This document shows, in pieces, positions 35,266-44,589 of a stretch of 64,000 bases of DNA. The notes under the pieces are model-generated. The model was given only the letters and a program-made list of their open reading frames with translations, was not told where the DNA came from and did no database searches. Source of the DNA: an uncultured Eubacteriales bacterium (GTDB lineage: Bacteria > Bacillota > Clostridia > Oscillospirales > CAG-382); contig CAKSOW010000005.1 in NCBI GenBank assembly GCA_934479825.1, positions 1 to 64,000 on the forward strand. The letters run 5' to 3'. Within the stretch, counting starts at the first letter, position 1. The number at the start of each line of letters is the position of its first letter. The position numbers and the translations under genes are program-made.

Positions 35266-35284
35266 ACTTTTCTTTCCCTGTAAA
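35256..35284 (-). promoter_or_regulatory. adhE promoter
   Basis: Minus-strand TTTACA, 17-bp spacer, TAAAAT, about 110 nt before the adhE start. The Rex site covers the -10, a clear steric repression layout. Confidence 0.65.
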
Positions 35285-35343
35285 GTGTTTATTTTGTATA
35301 TGGGTATGTCAAGCGTGATATATCTATATTCCACAAAGATATC

Positions 35344-36273
35344 TCATTTTTCGTCTAAAAACTGTCTTTTTGCTGAAACGACCTGTTCGATAAAGCAATT
35401 ATCAAGCGGCGTCAGCTTGTAATCCTCCCGGAAAATCAATACATCTTTATGCTTACGCGGATTTTCCGCTGGGATCTGCACCAAATGATACTTTTCAAGC
35501 AGATCCTCCGGTATGGGAGACACCCACATAAAGGTGTTCGGAACATTTTCAAGAAGGCGGAACTGACTGCCCCTTTCAAACACAAACACATGCTTATCCA
35601 CAAATTCCGAAAGCTCCGCCTTTCGCGCGTCAATGAGCGGAAGCGACGGCACATACGGGTCAGCATGGCTGATTTCGATAAACGGCGCAAGATTTTCGGG
35701 TGAAACGTTATTTTGTTTGGCAAGCGGCGATTTTTCCGACACGAGCAATACATAAGAGAATTCGGCAAGCATGCGGCTCACCAAGCCCTTTTCGGCAAAC
35801 TTCCGTTCAAAATACGGCTCATACACGCTCTGATACCGCACAATGCCAAGGTTATACTCTTCTTTGGCAACGTTATCGATGGTGCGCATGGAATTGGTTT
35901 CCTTATAGAAGATATCGCACGGCGACGCCGGGTCAATATGCTTTGCAAACTCCGCAAACGCATAGGAAATATAGCTGGCGCGCGGCACACAGGCCGAAAA
36001 ACGCTGTTTTTTGGTACGCACGTTTTTGTACAGCTCTTCAATCTCGTCCACCTGACGGATAATGCGTCTTGCATATTGCAGGAATTCTTCTCCATCCGGC
36101 GTAACGGTGATTCCTTTGGTATTGCGCTCAAAGATGACAATGCCGAGCGATTCTTCCAGTTCTTTTATGGCACGGCTGAGATTGGGCTGACCCATATATA
36201 AATTCTCCGCCGCTTTGCTGATGGATTTGGTTTTGGCCACTTCCACAGCATACTTCAAATGTAAGATATTCAC
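35344..36273 (-). CDS. LysR family transcriptional regulator
   Basis: The 309-residue protein has an N-terminal winged helix-turn-helix (KSISKAAENLYMGQPNLSRA, LGIVIFERNTKGITVTPDG) and a C-terminal periplasmic-binding-like effector domain. The start is GTG at 36273, right after AAAGGAG; the reading frame extends upstream without a ribosome-binding site. It lies between adhE and the beta-glucosidase gene on the same strand. Its target is unclear: either neighbour could be regulated, and no LysR T-N11-A box was confirmed. Confidence 0.9.
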   Translation of the reverse strand: MNILHLKYAVEVAKTKSISKAAENLYMGQPNLSRAIKELEESLGIVIFERNTKGITVTPDGEEFLQYARRIIRQVDEIEELYKNVRTKKQRFSACVPRASYISYAFAEFAKHIDPASPCDIFYKETNSMRTIDNVAKEEYNLGIVRYQSVYEPYFERKFAEKGLVSRMLAEFSYVLLVSEKSPLAKQNNVSPENLAPFIEISHADPYVPSLPLIDARKAELSEFVDKHVFVFERGSQFRLLENVPNTFMWVSPIPEDLLEKYHLVQIPAENPRKHKDVLIFREDYKLTPLDNCFIEQVVSAKRQFLDEK

Positions 36274-36479
36274 GCGTTCACTCCTTTCGGACTTTCTCAA
36301 CACAGCGCTGTTTGATATGCAGCCCGCTGCAAAAGTCTCCGTGATATTCCGGGTATAGCCCGATTGAAATTCAATTTGAAAAAGCTGCAGGCTATGCCGC
36401 GAATTTTTCTCTGACAGATTCATAAGCGCCCCAAAGCTTAAACTATCCGGCATGAGGCGCAGAAAAACGAATCCGGTGC

Positions 36480-36506
36480 GTGCCGTAAAACCAAATTTTA
36501 CGGCAC
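36480..36506 (-). terminator. Hairpin after the beta-glucosidase gene
   Basis: GTGCCGTAAAA / TTTTACGGCAC, an 11-bp perfect stem 38 nt beyond the stop. There is no T-run outside the stem, so terminator function is uncertain. Confidence 0.4.
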
Positions 36507-36543
36507 ACTTATTATACCCGGATATTATGCCGAAAATTTGCGC

Positions 36544-38700
36544 TTATCGGGTAACTTTGATGTCCGTTTTGTCAACGTCAAGGCAATTTTTGCCGGTATA
36601 CACCTCAAAAGCGCCCGGTTCAACGTCGAAGGTTCCGTCCGCGCCATAATAACCAAGCTCCTCAAAGCCAAGTTCAAACGTAATATGCGCGGTCTCCCCT
36701 TTTGCGATCAGCACCTTTTCAAAGCCTTTCAGCTCGCGAAGCGGTCTTGTCATGCGGGAAATCGTATCGTGAATATAGCATTCGACGACTTCTTTTCCGT
36801 CGCGTTCGCCGATATTCTTAACATCCACCGAAATCTCGAATTTCTTTCCGTTTTTCAGATCGGCATAGCTGATCTCCGGCGTTTTCACTGTCGGTGCGGA
36901 ATACGCAAATTCCGTGTAGCTGAGGCCATAGCCGAACGGATACAACGGCGAACCGTAGCAATCCTCATAGCTGTGGATGGAATACTTATCACTGTAATAA
37001 TAGTCGTTGACCGGACGGCCGGCGCCGGAAAAATTATAGTAAAGCGGCACTTGTCCGGTGACGCGCGGGAATGTGATAGCGGTTTTGCCGCTCGGGCAGG
37101 CATTGCCGTAAAGCAGGTCGGCGACAGCAGGGCCTATGGCGTTGCCGCTCTGCCATGCATAGAGGATCGCGTCAAAATACGGTTCAACGCTTTGCAGGGC
37201 TAACGGTCTGCCGCAGCAGAACACACCCACGACTTTTTTGCCGCTGGTACGAGCCGCAAGAGCAAGCGCTTTGGTTTCATCCGGCAATTCCAGATTGGAA
37301 AGGCTTCTTGCTTCGCCCGATACGGCGCGGCTTTCGCCAATGGCAAGCACGATCACGTCGTGTTTTCTCATTTCCCTTTGCGCTTCCAACGGGATCTGCG
37401 AAGAAACATATGTCACCTGACGGCCGGTTTTCTCCATGGCGTCTTTGATCGTGACGGTCCATTCGGATTTGGCTAACGTCCAGCACCCCATAACGTTCTT
37501 GGTGTCCTCCGCCATAGGGCCGGTCAAGAAAACATCCGCGCCGGCATCCAACGGCAAAACGCCGTCGTTTTTCAGAAGCACCGCGCATTCGGTGGCAATT
37601 TCCTTTTCCAAGCGCATATGCGCGTCATAATCGACCTCTATATTTCCGATATACGGGTGGTCAAAGAGGCCTGCGGCAAACTTGATGCGCAAGATCCGGC
37701 GAACCGATTCGTCAAGCTGTTCCATAGAGACTTCGCCCTCGGCAATCAGCTCTTCCAGGTGGTCGATATAGCAATTATCCACCATATCCATGTCAAGTCC
37801 GGCATTGAACGCCAGTTTGGCGCATTCCTTACCGTCCTCGGCGACGCCTTGGTTGACCATCTGATAGATGGAGCCCCAGTCACTGATAATATAGCCCTTA
37901 AAACCAAGTTCGCCGCGCAAAACATCCGTCAGCAGATATTTGCTGGAAGTAGTCGGTTGTCCGCTGATCTCATTGAACGAGGACATGACCGTCGAAACGC
38001 CGGCCTTGACTGCCTCACGAAAAGCCGGAAGGTAGACGTTGCGCAATGTATAGTCGGAAATTTCGGTCCGGTTGTAATCTCTGCCGCCCTCCGACGCACC
38101 ATAGCCGATATAATGCTTGGCGCAGGCGGCAATCTTTCCCTCATCCGCCAAATCTTCCAAAGTTTCCCCCTGAAAGCCCTTAACCGCGGCGGCAGCGCAT
38201 TTTCCGTCCAAGTACGGGTCTTCGCCGTTGCCCTCCACAACGCGTCCCCAACGCGGATCATGCGCAATGTCCATCATCGGGGCAAACGACCAGTGTATTC
38301 CCTCCGACGCGGCTTCACGTCCGGCAGCGGCAAAGGATTTTTCAATCAGATCCATATTAAAGGACGACGCGCAGGCAAGCGGAACCGGGAAACCCGTGTT
38401 ATGGCCGTGAATGATGTCTTTTCCGTTAATGACAGGAATGCCGTGCGGCGATTCTTCAACGGCAATGCGTTGAAGTTCGTCTAACATCTCTGTCTTGGTG
38501 CTGTAACTGCTGTGACCGGCATACGCGTCCCCGGCCAGGATGAGCGACCCCACGTCTCCGCGGCGGATCTTATCTTTGATGACTTCCACATCGCCGGACA
38601 AGGCGATCTGCGTCACCTGACCGATCTTTTCGCGAACCGTCATACCGGCAAGCAGATTTTCCACCTTTTGAGCAATTTGCTTTTCAATCGTTTCGTTCAT
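36544..38700 (-). CDS. bglX: Beta-glucosidase, glycoside hydrolase family 3
   Basis: This 718-residue GH3 enzyme releases terminal beta-linked glucose or related sugars from oligosaccharides. It has the N-terminal TIM-barrel domain with the nucleophile Asp in KGYIISDWGS (about residue 270), the alpha/beta sandwich domain, and a C-terminal fibronectin-III-like domain (about 600-718). KHYIGYG and the NGKD/HGHN loop are typical of the family. No signal peptide is seen, so it likely acts in the cytoplasm on imported oligosaccharides. Among relatives the call could extend to xylosidase activity. Confidence 0.92.
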   Translation of the reverse strand: MNETIEKQIAQKVENLLAGMTVREKIGQVTQIALSGDVEVIKDKIRRGDVGSLILAGDAYAGHSSYSTKTEMLDELQRIAVEESPHGIPVINGKDIIHGHNTGFPVPLACASSFNMDLIEKSFAAAGREAASEGIHWSFAPMMDIAHDPRWGRVVEGNGEDPYLDGKCAAAAVKGFQGETLEDLADEGKIAACAKHYIGYGASEGGRDYNRTEISDYTLRNVYLPAFREAVKAGVSTVMSSFNEISGQPTTSSKYLLTDVLRGELGFKGYIISDWGSIYQMVNQGVAEDGKECAKLAFNAGLDMDMVDNCYIDHLEELIAEGEVSMEQLDESVRRILRIKFAAGLFDHPYIGNIEVDYDAHMRLEKEIATECAVLLKNDGVLPLDAGADVFLTGPMAEDTKNVMGCWTLAKSEWTVTIKDAMEKTGRQVTYVSSQIPLEAQREMRKHDVIVLAIGESRAVSGEARSLSNLELPDETKALALAARTSGKKVVGVFCCGRPLALQSVEPYFDAILYAWQSGNAIGPAVADLLYGNACPSGKTAITFPRVTGQVPLYYNFSGAGRPVNDYYYSDKYSIHSYEDCYGSPLYPFGYGLSYTEFAYSAPTVKTPEISYADLKNGKKFEISVDVKNIGERDGKEVVECYIHDTISRMTRPLRELKGFEKVLIAKGETAHITFELGFEELGYYGADGTFDVEPGAFEVYTGKNCLDVDKTDIKVTR

Positions 38701-38878
38701 ATCCTTATGCTCCTTCTCGTTTGTACGGGATCTTTTCCATGCCAGATCTTCCCATTTTCTGATAACTATTATATCATTTCTTTCCGGAATTCACAAGAGC
38801 CAAAATAGTGCTTACGGCAAAAAAACTTGTAATTTTAATAATTTTTTTTGCTTATTTTGTAAATTACGCGATATTCTC

Positions 38879-38907
38879 TTGACAAACAACAAAAAGATTC
38901 TTATAAT
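38879..38907 (+). promoter_or_regulatory. Consensus promoter of the aromatic amino acid operon
   Basis: TTGACA, exactly 17 bp, TATAAT. Transcription would start near 38914, about 55 nt before the leader peptide. Confidence 0.85.
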
Positions 38908-38968
38908 AGAGCCAATATTTCCGAGAGCAAGCTTTCCGGAACAACAAAAACGAAAGGGAGTAAAAGTT

Positions 38969-39079
38969 ATGAACCGTTTGAGCAAAATGAATCTTTCAAA
39001 CAACAACTTCTTTAACTTTTACTTTTTTAGCTTTGCTTATTATTTTAGCAAGGCCTTTCGTCGTTGTGCTTGTTTATAA
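38969..39079 (+). CDS. Phe/Tyr-rich attenuator leader peptide
   Basis: A 36-residue peptide with ribosome-binding site AAAGGGAG. Its middle reads NNNFFNFYFFSFAYYF; in all it has 8 Phe and 3 Tyr, almost a third of its residues, and no Trp. The stop at 39077-39079 lies just before the antiterminator/terminator hairpins, and aroF, tyrA and pheA follow. This is the layout of pheA/pheST leader peptides: ribosome stalling at Phe or Tyr codons would signal amino acid shortage. It has no role as a protein product. Confidence 0.9.
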   Translation: MNRLSKMNLSNNNFFNFYFFSFAYYFSKAFRRCACL

Positions 39080-39115
39080 GAAGTCGTTTCAAACAGGTAA
39101 ATCAACCGAAAGGCC
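39052..39115 (+). promoter_or_regulatory. Antiterminator pairing of the aro operon leader
   Basis: GGCCTTTCG (39052-39060, inside the leader coding sequence just after the Phe/Tyr run) is the exact complement of CGAAAGGCC (39107-39115). The second arm overlaps the 5' arm of the terminator at 39112, so the two structures exclude each other. A ribosome stalled on Tyr/Phe codons at 39038-39046 leaves the pairing possible at best in part; one at the stop codon would mask the first arm. Confidence 0.75.
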
Positions 39116-39142
39116 GTAGTTCAACAAACTGCGGTCTTTTTT
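39112..39142 (+). terminator. Attenuator terminator of the aro operon
   Basis: GGCCGTAGTT pairs with AACTGCGGTC (two G-U pairs), followed by TTTTTT, 64 nt before the aroF start. It would end transcription when Phe and Tyr are plentiful. Confidence 0.85.
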
Positions 39143-39205
39143 CTGTTTACCGGTATCCGTCAAGTAAACCAAGTAACCGAAAAGAAAAAATAAGGAGAAA
39201 CTATC

Positions 39206-40216
39206 ATGGTAATCGTACTTAAAAACGGCTGCGACAAAATGCAGCTTGACCGTCTCACCTCTTGGCTCGACGAAATGCACATCAAACCGCAGTTCACGCA
39301 CGGCGTCGGACAGACCATTATGGGACTTGTCGGCGACACCTCCAAAATCGATATCGACATGTTACGCGCGCTCGACATCGTCGAAGATGTCAAGCGCATT
39401 GCCGAACCCTACAAAAAGGCAAACCGCAAATTTCATCCCGAAGATACGGTTATCACACTGGATAACGGCGCCAAAATCGGCGGCGGCAATCTCATGGTCA
39501 TGGCAGGCCCCTGCTCCATTGAATCAGAAGAACAGCTCTGCACCATTGCCGAGGCTGTCAAAAAAAGCGGCGCTACGGTTCTTCGCGGCGGCGCGTTCAA
39601 GCCGAGAACTTCGCCGTATGCATTCCAGGGCATGCGCGAGGACGGCTTAAAGCTCTTGATCAAAGCCAAGAAAAAAGCCGGCATTCCGGTTGTTACCGAA
39701 ATCATGGATTACGCACATTTGCCGTTATTTGAAGATGTGGACATTATTCAGGTCGGCGCACGCAACATGCAGAATTTTGAGCTTTTGAAGCATCTCGGCA
39801 AGACGAACAAGCCGATTCTCTTAAAGCGCGGCCTTGCCAACACGCTGGAAGAACTGCTCATGAGCGCTGAATACATCATGTCCGAAGGCAACGAACGCGT
39901 CATTTTATGCGAACGCGGTATCCGCACCTTTGAGACCGCGACGCGCAACACGCTCGATATTTCCGCTGTTCCGATGTTACGCTCCATGACGCATTTGCCG
40001 ATTGTGGTTGACCCCAGCCACGCCACCGGAAAAAGCATGCTGGTACCGTCTATGGCGCTTGCCGGCGTCATTTCCGGTGCAGACGGTCTTATCATTGAAG
40101 TTCACAACAATCCGGCCAAAGCTCTGTGCGACGGAGCACAATCCCTCACACCGGCACAGTTCGACGACCTTGAAAAGCGCATTGCCGAAATTAAACCTTT
40201 CGCCTACCGTCCTTAA
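39206..40216 (+). CDS. aroF: 3-deoxy-7-phosphoheptulonate synthase (DAHP synthase)
   Basis: This enzyme condenses phosphoenolpyruvate and erythrose 4-phosphate, the entry step of the shikimate pathway. The 336-residue protein has an N-terminal ferredoxin-like regulatory domain (about 1-70) and a type I-beta TIM barrel (about 75-336) with MAGPCSIES, RGGAFKPRTSPYAFQG and DPSHATG. The N-terminal domain in relatives gives feedback inhibition by Tyr or Phe, so control at both enzyme and attenuator level is likely. AAGGAG precedes the ATG. It is the first structural gene of the operon. Confidence 0.95.
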   Translation: MVIVLKNGCDKMQLDRLTSWLDEMHIKPQFTHGVGQTIMGLVGDTSKIDIDMLRALDIVEDVKRIAEPYKKANRKFHPEDTVITLDNGAKIGGGNLMVMAGPCSIESEEQLCTIAEAVKKSGATVLRGGAFKPRTSPYAFQGMREDGLKLLIKAKKKAGIPVVTEIMDYAHLPLFEDVDIIQVGARNMQNFELLKHLGKTNKPILLKRGLANTLEELLMSAEYIMSEGNERVILCERGIRTFETATRNTLDISAVPMLRSMTHLPIVVDPSHATGKSMLVPSMALAGVISGADGLIIEVHNNPAKALCDGAQSLTPAQFDDLEKRIAEIKPFAYRP

Positions 40217-40255
40217 TGAAATAAATATTTTTCATTTGCGAAAGGACATAATCTT

Positions 40256-41089
40256 ATGAAAATCGCCATTATCGGTTTGGGACTCATCGGCGGAAGCCTT
40301 GCCAAAGCTTTCAAAACTTACACGGACAATCCGGTCTACGGCTATGACGCCGACGCCGCTACCCTTGCCTATGCCAAACTTTCGGAAACGATTGACGACA
40401 CCTGTGCCGACGACACACTTTCCGAATGCGATCTGGTTATTCTCGCGCTTTATCCGGACACGACCATACGGGTTCTTACCGAAAAAGCGCCTCTTATCAA
40501 GAAAAACGCACTTGTCATCGACACCTGCGGCACAAAAAGAAAAGTCTGCAAGGCTTGCTTTGCGCTTGCGGAACAATACGGATTTACGTTTGTAGGCGGA
40601 CATCCTATGGCCGGTGTTCAATTCTCCGGCATCAAATATTCGCGTGCCGATTTATTTAAGGGCGCGTCCATGATTCTTGTTCCGCCGCATTTGGACGACA
40701 TGGCGTTCTTGACCGGCATGAAAGCGCTGTTTTTGCCGCTCGGCTTTGCCACCGTCACTGTCACCACGCCGGAAAAGCATGACAAAATTATCGCGTTTAC
40801 CTCACAGCTTGCCCACATTGTTTCTAACGCTTTCATCAAAAGCGACACCGCCAAGCTTCATCACGGCTTTTCCGCCGGTTCTTACCGGGATATGACGCGC
40901 GTCGCCACGCTCAATGACACCATGTGGACAGAGTTGTTTCTCGAAAACCGCGACAATCTGCTCCACGAGATCGACAACATTGTTTCGGCCCTTACGGATT
41001 TTCGCGAAGCTCTGGCCGCAGACGACGGAGAAAAGCTCTCCTTCCTTCTGCGTGAGGGCACGGCGGACAAAAGCCGCATTGACGGATAG
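40256..41089 (+). CDS. tyrA: Prephenate dehydrogenase
   Basis: The 277-residue enzyme oxidatively decarboxylates prephenate (or arogenate) toward tyrosine. It has the dinucleotide-binding GLGLIGGSLAKAF at the N terminus, the GGHPMAGVQFSGIKYSRADLF segment near 120 with a conserved His for substrate binding, and an all-helical C-terminal domain. There is no ACT domain, so Tyr inhibition, if any, must act another way. Cofactor choice between NAD and NADP is not decided here. It lies 40 nt after aroF. Confidence 0.93.
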   Translation: MKIAIIGLGLIGGSLAKAFKTYTDNPVYGYDADAATLAYAKLSETIDDTCADDTLSECDLVILALYPDTTIRVLTEKAPLIKKNALVIDTCGTKRKVCKACFALAEQYGFTFVGGHPMAGVQFSGIKYSRADLFKGASMILVPPHLDDMAFLTGMKALFLPLGFATVTVTTPEKHDKIIAFTSQLAHIVSNAFIKSDTAKLHHGFSAGSYRDMTRVATLNDTMWTELFLENRDNLLHEIDNIVSALTDFREALAADDGEKLSFLLREGTADKSRIDG

Positions 41090-41120
41090 AAGATTATTAT
41101 ATAAATAGGTAGGAATGATC

Positions 41121-42188
41121 ATGAAAACCATTCGGGTTGCCACACGCATACCTTATGATGTTCTCATCGGGAAAGACCTTCTTGGGTCGGTCGGTGCTAT
41201 AACAGCCGAGATCAAGAAACCCTGTCGAGTACTTCTTGTATCGGACGACCGTGTTTTTTCCTTATACGGTGAAACCGTAAAAAACGGTCTTGAAAAGGCC
41301 GGTTTTACGGCAAGTGAATCTATTTTTCCGCACGGAGAAAGTTCCAAAACGCTTGAAACATTCGGAAAGATTCTCGAATGCGCCGCCCGCAACCGCCTGA
41401 CGCGCACAGACTTGATCGCCGCGCTCGGCGGCGGCGTTGCGGGCGATGTGGCAGGGTTTGCCGCCGCCTGCTATTTGCGCGGAATTGATTTTATCCAGAT
41501 TCCCACCAGCTTGTTAGCGGCGGTCGATTCATCGGTCGGCGGAAAAACGGCGGTCGATTTGGAGGCCGGAAAAAATTTAGCCGGCGCTTTCCACAGTCCT
41601 GTCCGCGTCATTTGCGATGTGGGCGCCTTTGAAACGCTCGACGCACGGGAAAAAGCCTGCGGCATGGGCGAAGTCATCAAATACGGTCTGATGAACGACC
41701 GTGCGTTTTTTGAAACACTCGAAAAAGATACGCCGCCTTTTGAAGAATTGGCCGCGCGTTGTGTGGAAAACAAACGGAACGTTGTCGAATGCGACGAGTT
41801 TGACAACGGAGAACGCAAAAAACTCAATCTCGGCCACACATTCGGACACGCCGTCGAAAAGCACAGCGCTTTTTCCCTCAGCCATGGGGCGGCTGTGGCA
41901 ATCGGCATGCACATGATCTGCCATGTCAGCGAAAAGGCCGGGTATGCCAAAGAGCCTTTATGCAAGCGCCTTGACGCTATTCTTGAAAAATACGGTCTGC
42001 CGTGTACTTATCCGATTACCGCCCAAGACCTGTATCTTCTCTCGCGCGGCGACAAGAAAACCGAGGGCGAAAACATCACGCTTGTTCTTCCGGTTCGCAT
42101 CGGCGAATGCATCTTAAAGAAAATGCCGCTTGCCGAATTTGAAAAGCTCGTGTTTCTGGCCTGCGAAAACCAATCGTTACGGAGTTGA
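41121..42188 (+). CDS. aroB: 3-dehydroquinate synthase
   Basis: AroB cyclises DAHP to 3-dehydroquinate using NAD+ and a divalent metal. The 355-residue protein has ALGGGVAGDVAGFAA near 100 for NAD binding, the QIPTSLLAAVDSSVGGKTAVD signature and the metal ligands in GHTFGHAVE. ATG at 41121 is preferred over the overlapping ATG at 41115 for spacing from AGGA. Confidence 0.95.
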   Translation: MKTIRVATRIPYDVLIGKDLLGSVGAITAEIKKPCRVLLVSDDRVFSLYGETVKNGLEKAGFTASESIFPHGESSKTLETFGKILECAARNRLTRTDLIAALGGGVAGDVAGFAAACYLRGIDFIQIPTSLLAAVDSSVGGKTAVDLEAGKNLAGAFHSPVRVICDVGAFETLDAREKACGMGEVIKYGLMNDRAFFETLEKDTPPFEELAARCVENKRNVVECDEFDNGERKKLNLGHTFGHAVEKHSAFSLSHGAAVAIGMHMICHVSEKAGYAKEPLCKRLDAILEKYGLPCTYPITAQDLYLLSRGDKKTEGENITLVLPVRIGECILKKMPLAEFEKLVFLACENQSLRS

Positions 42189-42192
42189 GATC

Positions 42193-43488
42193 ATGCTTCC
42201 GAAAATCATAACCCTGCCGCCGGTTGATCTTTGCGGCACGCTTGACGCCATTTCCTCCAAGTCTGACCTGCACCGTTTGGTCATCTGTGCGTCCCTCTCG
42301 CAAAAGCCGTCGCAGATCCGCTATCATGCGGCTTTATCCAAAGATATTGAAGCAACTGTCAGCGTCTTACGCGCTTTGGGCGCGCAAGTTTCCGTCGAAC
42401 CGTCGACGGACGGCTATTCCGGAAGAATTGACGTCATGCGTCCGATCGATCCCGAAACAGTGCGCCGCGGAACGGTTCTCGACTGCGGCGAAAGCGGCTC
42501 GACCGCACGGTTTATTCTGCCGCTTGCCGCGCTTTACGGCAAGGACGTGACGCTCACCGGAAGCGGCAAGCTGCCGGAACGTCCGTTTGAAGATCTGTGC
42601 ACCGCGCTGGAAGCTATGGGAGCGCGCTTTTCTTCGCACAAGCTGCCGATACGCGTTGAGCAGACCCTGAAACCGCACGGTTCTTTTGAGATCCGCGGCA
42701 ACGTAAGTTCCCAGTATATCACCGGACTTTTATTCATTCTGCCGCTCTGCAAAGCGACCGGCATTCACCTGACGACGCCGCTCGAATCAGCCGGCTATGT
42801 GGAATTAACCACCGACACGCTTCGCTGCTATGGAGTTGCCGTCGAATGGGTGGATAACCATTTGCGGACAACAGGGAGCTATGTTTCGCCGTCAGACATC
42901 ATCGACGCCCAAGGCGATTGGTCGAACGCGGCGTTTTGGTTAGCGGCAGCGAACGGCGGCAATAAAATTACGCTAAACGGATTGAATCTTTCGTCCCAGC
43001 CCGACCGTCTTGTTTTAAAACTGCTTTCCGAAATGGGCATGGAAATAAAAACGCAGGGCAGTTCGGTTTACGCGTTTGCCCCAGGCCGCACGCACGGCAT
43101 ACACTTCGACGCCAAAAACATTCCCGATTTAGTGCCTGTTTTAAGCGTCCGCGCCGCGGTAAGCGAGGGCTCGACCGTCATTTCCGGCATTCGCCGCCTG
43201 CGCCTGAAAGAAAGTGACCGCGTAGAGGCGGTCTGCCGCATGATAAACGGTCTTGGCGGAAGCGCCCATGCGGACGAAGACAATATTTATATTGAGGGAA
43301 AAGAAACATTATCCGGCGGTGCGGTAGACAGCTTCAACGACCACCGCATTGCCATGTCGGCGTCCATCGCGTCGGTTTTCTGTGAAAACCCGGTCACGAT
43401 AAACGGCGCGGACGCTGTTGCTAAATCCTATCCGCAATTTTTTGATGATTTTAAGAAATTAGCCCGCAGCAAAACACAAAATGCCTGA
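42193..43488 (+). CDS. aroA: 3-phosphoshikimate 1-carboxyvinyltransferase (EPSP synthase)
   Basis: EPSP synthase transfers enolpyruvate from phosphoenolpyruvate to shikimate 3-phosphate. The 431-residue protein has the two-domain inside-out barrel. SKSDLHRLVICASL near 18, DCGESGSTARFILPLAAL near 95 and RLRLKESDRVEAV near 335 are the substrate-binding signatures. In the second motif Glu-Ser-Gly-Ser-Thr replaces the Gly-Asn-Ala-Gly-Thr of class I glyphosate-sensitive enzymes, so sensitivity cannot be assumed. Its start is 4 nt after the aroB stop, with GGAG upstream. Confidence 0.95.
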   Translation: MLPKIITLPPVDLCGTLDAISSKSDLHRLVICASLSQKPSQIRYHAALSKDIEATVSVLRALGAQVSVEPSTDGYSGRIDVMRPIDPETVRRGTVLDCGESGSTARFILPLAALYGKDVTLTGSGKLPERPFEDLCTALEAMGARFSSHKLPIRVEQTLKPHGSFEIRGNVSSQYITGLLFILPLCKATGIHLTTPLESAGYVELTTDTLRCYGVAVEWVDNHLRTTGSYVSPSDIIDAQGDWSNAAFWLAAANGGNKITLNGLNLSSQPDRLVLKLLSEMGMEIKTQGSSVYAFAPGRTHGIHFDAKNIPDLVPVLSVRAAVSEGSTVISGIRRLRLKESDRVEAVCRMINGLGGSAHADEDNIYIEGKETLSGGAVDSFNDHRIAMSASIASVFCENPVTINGADAVAKSYPQFFDDFKKLARSKTQNA

Positions 43489-43503
43489 TTCGGAGGAAAA
43501 CGC

Positions 43504-44574
43504 ATGAATACCTTTGGAGACAAAATCAAAATCACGGTTTTCGGCGAAAGCCATGCAGACGCTATCGGCGTAACGGTTGACGGACTCCCGGCCGGAACGC
43601 CGGTTGACACGGACTATATCCAATCGCTTCTCGATCTGCGTGCCCCCGGAAAGAGCGACACCGCCACACGCCGCAAGGAACCCGATCATGCGGAGTTCTT
43701 ATCCGGCATCAGGGACGGCTATACCTGCGGCGGCAGTATCGCCGCCATCATCCGCAATACCGACACGCGTTCCGGCGATTATGCGTCGCTCGAAGCACGT
43801 CCGCGCCCCTCTCATGCCGACTATCCGGCCATGATTAAGTTCGGCGAACATTTTGACCGGCGCGGCGGCGGTCAGTTTTCCGGACGGCTCACCGCGCCGC
43901 TTGTCATAGCAGGCGGCATAATTCTGCCGCTGCTTGCGCAAAAAGGCATTCACATTGCCGCACACATTTCCGCTATCGGAAATATCCGCGACGCGGCGTT
44001 TGACCCTCTTGCCGATCAGGGTGAGCTTATGGAAAAATTAAACCGCATGCCGTTTGCCGTCATTGACGAAAATGCCGGCGAAAGCATGAAAGAATGTATT
44101 CGCGCGGCGGCCAAGGACGGCGATTCGATTGGCGGAACAATCGAATGCAAGATCACAGGACTGCCGGCCGGCGTCGGTTCGCCGATGTTTGACGGAATCG
44201 AAAATGTCCTTTCACGCGCTGTTTTCGCGGTTCCGGCTGTCAAAGGAATCGAATTCGGCACAGGATTTGACAGCGTGACCATGCGCGGTTCGGAATACAA
44301 CGACGCCTATTATTACGACGAAAGCGGAAAGATTCGCACACGCACCAACCATGCAGGCGGCATCTGCGGCGGTATGGCTACCGGTATGCCGGTTCTTTTC
44401 CGCGTCTGCGTCAAGCCCACGCCCTCAATTTCTCTCGAACAGGACACGGTAGATTTACGAACGCATGAAAATGTGAAGATTGCCGTTTCCGGACGGCACG
44501 ATCCGTGTATCGTACCGCGCGGTGTAAGCGTGATCCGTGCCGTAACGGCGCTTGCGCTGTATGAATTGCTATAA
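43504..44574 (+). CDS. aroC: Chorismate synthase
   Basis: AroC eliminates phosphate from EPSP to give chorismate, using reduced FMN without net redox change. The 356-residue protein opens with the family signature GDKIKITVFGESHADAIGV, has RRGGGQFSGRLTA near 120 and MRGSEYNDAYYYDESG near 260, and ends in the conserved GRHDPCIVPRGVSVIRAVTA, all supporting a full enzyme. GGAGG precedes the ATG, and it sits between aroA and pheA. Confidence 0.96.
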   Translation: MNTFGDKIKITVFGESHADAIGVTVDGLPAGTPVDTDYIQSLLDLRAPGKSDTATRRKEPDHAEFLSGIRDGYTCGGSIAAIIRNTDTRSGDYASLEARPRPSHADYPAMIKFGEHFDRRGGGQFSGRLTAPLVIAGGIILPLLAQKGIHIAAHISAIGNIRDAAFDPLADQGELMEKLNRMPFAVIDENAGESMKECIRAAAKDGDSIGGTIECKITGLPAGVGSPMFDGIENVLSRAVFAVPAVKGIEFGTGFDSVTMRGSEYNDAYYYDESGKIRTRTNHAGGICGGMATGMPVLFRVCVKPTPSISLEQDTVDLRTHENVKIAVSGRHDPCIVPRGVSVIRAVTALALYELL

Positions 44575-44589
44575 ACAGTGAGGAACGAT

